10,468 bases of DNA, from contig JAFGDA010000118.1 in the NCBI GenBank assembly GCA_016932375.1, forward strand, positions 1 to 10,468. The letters run 5' to 3'. Source of the stretch: Actinomycetota bacterium. GTDB lineage: Bacteria; Actinomycetota; Humimicrobiia; Humimicrobiales; Humimicrobiaceae. The number at the start of each line of letters is the position of its first letter. Positions within the stretch are counted from its first letter, which is position 1. Positions 6,234 to 10,468 of the stretch are shown piece by piece. The notes below the pieces were generated by a model. That model saw nothing but the letters and a program-made list of their open reading frames with translations, was not told where the DNA came from and searched no databases. The position numbers were made by a program, and so were the translations under genes.

Positions 6234-8558
6234 TTAATCTGCAGATCCGGGTTGTCCGTAAGAAAAATCCTGGTCATATCCTGTTCCAGTAGCCCTGATG
6301 GTTCCGGCTGTGCCGGGACTTTCCATCCAGCTGGTAACTGTTTTTTTACCAAGGAGGTCTGCCAGCAGTTTTATTGATTTTACTATTGCAGCTTTGCTGG
6401 AATCAGAATCCATTCCTTTTATCATACCTCCGGCAATCTTAAAGAAATCGAGTGGCAGCTCGCTTAAAATACCATATGAGCTAAAACCTGTCCCGAAATC
6501 ATCTATTGCAAACCTGCATCCTATATCTTTCAAAGTTTTAATGCATTCCCTGGCAAGCACCACATCATCAAACATTGATGATTCGGTAATTTCAAAGCCT
6601 AACTGTGAGGGACTTATTTTGCTTTTCAGGATAAGGTCTTTTATTTTTTCAAGATAGCTTTTATCTGCAAGGCACTTAACCGGAAGGTTTATAAATATGC
6701 ATTTTTTACTGTCTTCTTCCAATATTTTGATTACTTTTTTCAGGGACAAATCAGTAATACTGCCTATCAACCCATTATTTTCAGCAAGTGGTATAAATGC
6801 ATTCTGATGGATCAGGCCATATTTATTATCCGGAAGCCTCAGAACCGCTTCATGATATACAACACCACCGTTTTCAATTTCTATGATTGGCTGTATGTAT
6901 AATTCAAACAGGTCCTTCTCAATGGCTTCCCTGAGCTTAAGTAAGATTTCAAATTTTCCACCATAGATATCCTTATCGGGTTCAAAAATGGCAAGCCGGT
7001 TTTTACCCATTTCCTTTGCCCTGTACATGGCCTTATCTGCTTTTGAGAGCACCAGGTCAGGTGAATCATCCTGGTCAACCTGGGTCAGTCCCATGCTTAC
7101 AGTAAAACCGATTTTTTTGTTTTTCGAATTAATATTGAAACCGTTAATTATTTTTCTGAGCCGTTCTGCAGTAGCTTTTGCTTTTTCAAGGTCATCATGT
7201 TCGATAAGCACAAGGAATTCATCACCACCGAATCTTGCTATCATATCTTCCTTCCTTATATTCTCCCTTGCAAGGTGGCTAATGGCAATCAACACCTTGT
7301 CCCCGAAAGCATGCCCGTAACTATCATTTATTACCTTAAAATTATCAATATCCATAAAGATAAGGAAACTCCTGCCACCTCTTGATGCTTTTGCTATTGC
7401 ACGTTTTAATTCCATATCGAACAATCTCCTGTTGGCGACTCCGGTAAGGATATCATGGCTTGCATAATGGGCAAGGACTGATTCATGCTTGCTTTTCAAA
7501 TCAAGCATTATATTTATTTCATCTGCAAGCCTTGAAATCTCATCATCTCCATGGGCATCAACCCTTTTTGAAGGATCGAGGGATTTCCCGATCAAGTTTG
7601 TGGCATCTGAAAGATTCTGGAGCCGTGAAAGGACTGACCTATCCAGGTATATGACTATGGTAAGGCCAATTACAAAGCCTGCCAATGTAATAAACATTAA
7701 AATAAAATAAAAACTTTTAACGCCATAATTATATATATCCGGAGTCATTTCAAGCTCAAATAAAATGGATGGCCGGCCAAAATAATCATCAACCAGCAGA
7801 TAACCGTTTATCTCTTTATTATTTAAATGACGGATTAAAGAATTCGACCCTTCCGGGATTTCAGCAATTATCTCTTTTGTTACAGGATTGGAATCATCGT
7901 CTATCCTTAACATCCTGATATCTGTATTTAAAGTTCCTGATATTTCCTCAAGCGTATCTTCATTTAAATAGTATCCCCATGCCATTGAGCCTGCGGCAGG
8001 TCCTGAACCATCATTTCTAAGGATTGGCTGCGAACACAGAATCACCGGATTACCAGGAATCATAATTATCCCGTAATTATTATCCGTATTTCCATCATAT
8101 TGAAGAATAGCACTCCCAGGATTGAAATATTCCTTAAGTTCCGGCGGCGTATCCGTTTTTATCCCCCTGATATCATCATAGAATTCCTCGTGAACTATGG
8201 CACCTTCATTATTCATGAAGAGCATGAAGTTTATACCAAGATTATCCATTGTGGATGCTGCCAGGTTATTGTCAATATACTCCTGGTTTAAGTCATCTAC
8301 AAAATAGTAGGTTTCATCCCAGGAAGACCAGTCATTTACCATTACCGAAAGAGTATCAAATCTTTTTTCCAGTAGATCCAGGACACCGTTTATCTTCTCT
8401 TCAACTTTCTGGTTCTGCAGGTTCCTGAACTCACCTAACATGCGGATTCTTGTGATGAAGGATATAGTAAGGAGGAAAAGGATAATTGTTGCAAGGATAA
8501 TCAGTATTGTTTTCCTGCGCAAACTGCCTTTTAAAATGCCTTTTATATTCCCAGGCAA
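6234..8558 (-). CDS. Membrane c-di-GMP protein: CHASE4-HAMP-GGDEF-EAL, EAL domain degenerate
   Basis: The 774-aa protein has a first membrane helix (about 16-36), an extracytoplasmic CHASE4-type sensor (about 45-275; hallmark DWSSWDETYYFV, 76-87), a second helix (283-304) and HAMP (about 305-357). The GGDEF domain (365-526) has intact RFGGDEF (442-448) and an RKED product-inhibition site (435-438), so diguanylate cyclase activity is likely. The EAL domain (535-770) keeps Glu570 in an EAV variant, Asn624, Glu659, Asp686-Asp687, Lys707 and Gln763. However, KID has become KIA, and AEGVE has become TSWME, losing the first glutamate (Ser743). QG near the end is QD. Phosphodiesterase activity is therefore doubtful; a c-di-GMP-binding or structural role is an alternative. 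The start is TTG at 8558, with an in-frame stop just upstream and AAAGGGA 8-9 nt before. Later starts would remove the first helix. It is apparently monocistronic. Confidence 0.93.
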   Translation of the reverse strand: MPGNIKGILKGSLRRKTILIILATIILFLLTISFITRIRMLGEFRNLQNQKVEEKINGVLDLLEKRFDTLSVMVNDWSSWDETYYFVDDLNQEYIDNNLAASTMDNLGINFMLFMNNEGAIVHEEFYDDIRGIKTDTPPELKEYFNPGSAILQYDGNTDNNYGIIMIPGNPVILCSQPILRNDGSGPAAGSMAWGYYLNEDTLEEISGTLNTDIRMLRIDDDSNPVTKEIIAEIPEGSNSLIRHLNNKEINGYLLVDDYFGRPSILFELEMTPDIYNYGVKSFYFILMFITLAGFVIGLTIVIYLDRSVLSRLQNLSDATNLIGKSLDPSKRVDAHGDDEISRLADEINIMLDLKSKHESVLAHYASHDILTGVANRRLFDMELKRAIAKASRGGRSFLIFMDIDNFKVINDSYGHAFGDKVLIAISHLARENIRKEDMIARFGGDEFLVLIEHDDLEKAKATAERLRKIINGFNINSKNKKIGFTVSMGLTQVDQDDSPDLVLSKADKAMYRAKEMGKNRLAIFEPDKDIYGGKFEILLKLREAIEKDLFELYIQPIIEIENGGVVYHEAVLRLPDNKYGLIHQNAFIPLAENNGLIGSITDLSLKKVIKILEEDSKKCIFINLPVKCLADKSYLEKIKDLILKSKISPSQLGFEITESSMFDDVVLARECIKTLKDIGCRFAIDDFGTGFSSYGILSELPLDFFKIAGGMIKGMDSDSSKAAIVKSIKLLADLLGKKTVTSWMESPGTAGTIRATGTGYDQDFSYGQPGSAD

Positions 8559-8636
8559 TTAATATATCCCTTTTCTCTTAAATGTTTTTGTTAACCACCA
8601 CTTTTAATTATCGGCAACCAGGACATCAGAGTTAAT

Positions 8637-8671
8637 ACTTTTTAATAATATTATTACTTTTAAATAATATT
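8637..8671. repeat. 16-bp direct repeat, two copies 19 bp apart, with an internal 14-bp palindrome
   Basis: ACTTTTTAATAATATT (8637-8652) and ACTTTTAAATAATATT (8656-8671) differ at one base. A shorter relative, ACTTTTAATTAT, is at 8600-8611. The first copy contains most of a perfect palindrome, TAATAATATTATTA (8643-8656). The repeats lie between the divergent GGDEF-EAL and oxidoreductase genes. A weak minus-strand promoter for the GGDEF-EAL gene, TTGCAA (8670-8675) with TAATAT (8648-8653), would overlap them. They could be binding sites or simply AT-rich sequence. Confidence 0.5.
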
Positions 8672-8727
8672 GCAAGAAAAGGCTAAAAAAGTGTCGTAGT
8701 TCAGTGATATTGCTATAGGCTAAAAAA
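8667..8727. repeat. Two-part direct repeat in the divergent intergenic region
   Basis: ATATTGC followed by AGGCTAAAAAA occurs twice: 8667-8673 with 8680-8690, and 8707-8713 with 8717-8727. The blocks are 6 nt apart in the first copy and 3 nt in the second. All 18 block bases match, and AGGCTAAAAAA recurs at a 37-bp interval. This is less AT-biased than its surroundings and so is less likely to be chance. It lies upstream of the oxidoreductase promoter candidate and may be a regulatory site or a small duplication. Confidence 0.55.
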
Positions 8728-8753
8728 AAGGAATAGAATAAATAAAAGGGATT

Positions 8754-8781
8754 TTGCGCTATTATCTTGGTGGATTATGAT
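8754..8781 (+). promoter_or_regulatory. Candidate promoter for the LhgO-like oxidoreductase gene
   Basis: TTGCGC (8754-8759) and TATGAT (8776-8781) are separated by 16 nt. Transcription would start near 8788, leaving a leader of about 14 nt that still contains the ribosome site AAAGGTGAT before the ATG at 8802. The -35 match is moderate. Apart from this and the two repeat sets, the 243-bp region 8559-8801 shows no gene or RNA. Confidence 0.35.
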
Positions 8782-8801
8782 AGAATTAAGAAAGGTGATC
8801 G

Positions 8802-10016
8802 ATGTCTGGAAAAATTTACATGACCATCATAGGTGCAGGTTTAATAGGATGCGCCCTTGCGTACAGGCTTTCCGGTGAGCTTGGTACAAAAAGGGATATT
8901 GTTGTTATTGAAAAAAATAACCAGGTAAATGCTGAAAACCAGTCCTCAAGAAACTCAGGCGTTATCCATTCCGGAATTTATTATCCACAGGATATAGGGC
9001 CGTTAAAAGCGGCATTATGCCTGAAAGGGAACAGGTTGCTGTACGGTTTTTGTAAAAGGTATGGCGTTCCTCATAAAAAGACAGGAAAGCTTATGGTGGC
9101 TACTGATAAAATGGAAGAGGAATACCTTGAAGATGTTTACCGTATTGCCGGGCAAAACAGGGTACCTGATGTTGAAATGATAGGTCCCCGGGAGATCTCC
9201 TGTCTGGAGCCCAATGTAACCGGTAAAAGGGCTCTTTATATCCCTACTGCAGGAATAGTAGAACCTACCTTACTGATAAAAAAACTCCATCAGCTTGCTG
9301 AAGATAACGGAGTTATATTCTTGATGGAAAATGAAGTGACAGGAATAGGGCATTCGGGAAGTGATTTTAGTATAACCATTAAATCAAGATCAGGTGACGA
9401 GGTTTTTAAGACACATATGGTAGTTAATGCTGCGGGGCTTTATTCTGATGAGATAGCAGGGATTATCAATCCGTCCAGCCCCTATATCATTGACGCAATA
9501 AAAGGCGAGTCCGCAAAGTTCTATTGTTCGGCAAGGGAGGATATCAAAATGTCCGGTCTCAATGTTTATCCCGTTCCGTTTGGATATTATCCTGATGGAG
9601 AAAAGCTCGTGGCTCCTTTCAGTGAATTCAAAAATCTCTTTTATCATGGAAGGGTTCATAAATCGGCCGGTGTCCATCTTTCACCAACCATTGATATGCA
9701 GGGAAGTGATTATATGATAGGGGATACTGTTACGGTAGGGCCTGCATATTCCAGGCCCCGGGATAAGGAAGATTATTCAAGTACAAGGGATGCCGGATAC
9801 TATCACTCAATGGTAAAATCCTTTTTCCCGGGCATAAAGCCTGAAGATATCAGCCTTCACCAGGCCGGTATCAGGGCAAAGCTTTCAGGCTTCTATGATT
9901 TTGTAATAGAAAGGGACCCGGGATTTAAGAATTTTATAAATTTAACAGGCATAGATTCACCGGGTCTTACCGCGTCACTGGCAATAGCCGGTTACACAGC
10001 AAACCTGATTTTATAA
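8802..10016 (+). CDS. FAD-dependent oxidoreductase of the L-2-hydroxyglutarate oxidase (LhgO/L2HGDH) type
   Basis: The 404-aa protein belongs to the DAO-type flavoproteins. The N-terminal FAD fold has GAGLIG (11-16) and the acidic strand end VVIEKN (34-39). SSRNSGVIHSGIYYP (48-62) is characteristic of the LhgO/L2HGDH group. LYIPTAGIVEP (145-155), VVNAAGLYSDEIA (207-219), HQAGIRAKLSG (353-363) and GIDSPGLTASLAIAGY (383-398) complete the family pattern. Members oxidise L-2-hydroxyglutarate or related 2-hydroxy acids and pass electrons to a membrane acceptor; the exact substrate here is uncertain, so I give no symbol. Around 256-295, between YPVPFGYYP and AGVHLSPTID, it has about 20 extra residues compared with my recollection of bacterial LhgO. 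No membrane segment is seen. AAAGGTGAT precedes the ATG at 8802. The gene is divergent from the c-di-GMP gene, and no electron-transfer partner or 2-hydroxyglutarate gene is adjacent. Confidence 0.88.
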   Translation: MSGKIYMTIIGAGLIGCALAYRLSGELGTKRDIVVIEKNNQVNAENQSSRNSGVIHSGIYYPQDIGPLKAALCLKGNRLLYGFCKRYGVPHKKTGKLMVATDKMEEEYLEDVYRIAGQNRVPDVEMIGPREISCLEPNVTGKRALYIPTAGIVEPTLLIKKLHQLAEDNGVIFLMENEVTGIGHSGSDFSITIKSRSGDEVFKTHMVVNAAGLYSDEIAGIINPSSPYIIDAIKGESAKFYCSAREDIKMSGLNVYPVPFGYYPDGEKLVAPFSEFKNLFYHGRVHKSAGVHLSPTIDMQGSDYMIGDTVTVGPAYSRPRDKEDYSSTRDAGYYHSMVKSFFPGIKPEDISLHQAGIRAKLSGFYDFVIERDPGFKNFINLTGIDSPGLTASLAIAGYTANLIL

Positions 10017-10033
10017 ACAAAATATTAAGAATT

Positions 10034-10084
10034 TATGGTAATATAACACTTGGCTGTTATTAAATGAATGTATAATTTACCATA
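10034..10084. promoter_or_regulatory. Nested inverted repeats around a TATAAT box before the zinc-ribbon gene
   Basis: An outer perfect 8-bp inverted repeat, TATGGTAA (10034-10041) and TTACCATA (10077-10084), encloses a perfect inner one, ATAACA (10043-10048) and TGTTAT (10055-10060), with loop CTTGGC. A TATAAT box sits at 10071-10076, with TTGGCT (10050-10055) 15 nt upstream as a weak -35. The inner repeat overlaps the -35 and the outer right arm overlaps the expected start site near 10083. This suits an operator. There is no T-run, so a terminator for the upstream gene is less likely. Confidence 0.4.
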
Positions 10085-10094
10085 CGGAGTTCAA

Positions 10095-10468
10095 ATGAAT
10101 GAAATACAAAAATGCCAGGAATGTGGCAGGGTAATAAAAGAGAAAGAAAAGGAGCATGCACCATATTGCAAGGCATGTGATGAGAAACTTGATAACATGT
10201 TTGACACTATAGAGGATAACATCCTGATATTTAAAGAGCTAAGGGACAGTGAGATAAAAACGCTTGAAAAATTCGAGATCGATGATATTATCGACCTTTT
10301 TAAGAGGGTATATGAAAAATTCCGGGCTGGTGGAAGCTTTGATGAAGATAGTATAAAAGTACTTGTAAAATTAAAGGAAAAATTTGGGCTGGATGAAGCG
10401 AAAATGGGTCTTCCTTCTATTCCCGGGGTAAAATTAAGCAAAAAAGAAAGGCTTTTAAGGAACAATCA
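10095..10468 (+). CDS. Small zinc-ribbon protein with charged helical body, 5' part (3' end outside window)
   Basis: An open frame starts at ATG 10095, with GGAG 5 nt upstream, and runs to the window edge: 124 codons without a stop. The N-terminus has two CxxC pairs, CQEC (7-10) and CKAC (25-28), the usual spacing for a small zinc ribbon. The rest is rich in Lys, Glu and Asp and predicted helical, ending in KLSKKERLLRNN. I do not recognise the family. The lack of membrane segments or a signal peptide points to a cytoplasmic protein, perhaps a nucleic-acid-binding or adaptor factor, but nothing in the sequence shows the role. The real coding strand is plus; the opposite strand is open only by chance. 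It follows the oxidoreductase gene after 78 nt that hold their own promoter-like structure, so it is probably a separate unit. Confidence 0.82.
   Translation, partial: MNEIQKCQECGRVIKEKEKEHAPYCKACDEKLDNMFDTIEDNILIFKELRDSEIKTLEKFEIDDIIDLFKRVYEKFRAGGSFDEDSIKVLVKLKEKFGLDEAKMGLPSIPGVKLSKKERLLRNN

Noticed and set aside
6234..6350. Frameshift in the last part of the EAL domain
   Set aside because: The called frame keeps W, E, T, R, G, Y, Q, F, G and P at canonical EAL positions without gaps. One other frame soon hits a stop, and the remaining one runs on without EAL residues.
6988..7320. Plus-strand open frames within 6298-7710 opposite the GGDEF-EAL gene
   Set aside because: They are shadows of a well-supported GGDEF-EAL coding sequence and show no domain or ribosome site.
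10091..10465. Minus-strand open frame of 124 residues at the right edge
   Set aside because: It is antisense to the plus-strand zinc-ribbon frame, has low-complexity Ser/Phe-rich composition and no family features.
1..10468. CRISPR array, tRNA, rRNA, insertion sequence or prophage
   Set aside because: No regularly spaced repeats, tRNA-like clover sequences, transposase or integrase motifs, or terminal inverted repeats were seen on either strand.

Overview
This window comes from an AT-rich bacterial chromosome. Its codon use leans to ATA for isoleucine and AGG/AGA for arginine. The genes are housekeeping or signalling genes of bacterial type: YvcK/GlmR, GlmM, GGDEF-EAL and bacterial promoter hexamers. 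I see no transposase, integrase, phage gene, tRNA, rRNA or CRISPR array. An uncultured anaerobic or deep-branching lineage is plausible, but the sequence alone does not fix the phylum.

Layout. Positions 1-981 (+) are the 3' part of a surface-type protein: tandem beta-rich repeats and a C-terminal PsbP-like domain. Its stop codon overlaps that of a convergent yvcK/glmR gene (976-1920, -). nagB (2087-2869, +) diverges from yvcK. It converges on a cluster read leftwards: a hexapeptide acetyltransferase resembling the GlmU C-terminal domain (5243-6049), glmM (3890-5239, only 3 nt after it), and an unrecognised winged-helix plus nucleotidyltransferase-like protein (2905-3822). A near-consensus promoter (6141-6168, -) precedes this cluster. 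Next is a membrane CHASE4-HAMP-GGDEF-EAL protein (6234-8558, -) whose EAL domain has lost key residues. A repeat-rich 243-bp divergent region separates it from an LhgO-like FAD oxidoreductase (8802-10016, +). The window ends in a truncated small zinc-ribbon protein gene (10095 to the edge, +), preceded by nested inverted repeats around a TATAAT box.

How the genes may work together. The central 5 kb look like an amino-sugar block. NagB interconverts fructose-6-P and glucosamine-6-P. GlmM makes glucosamine-1-P. The hexapeptide protein probably N-acetylates it. YvcK/GlmR is known in Bacillus and Listeria as a UDP-GlcNAc-binding regulator of this pathway. No GlmS and no sugar-type uridylyltransferase lies in the window. 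The winged-helix/nucleotidyltransferase protein is the unknown member of the block and the best candidate for something undescribed. No gene has a catabolic or defence-system signature.
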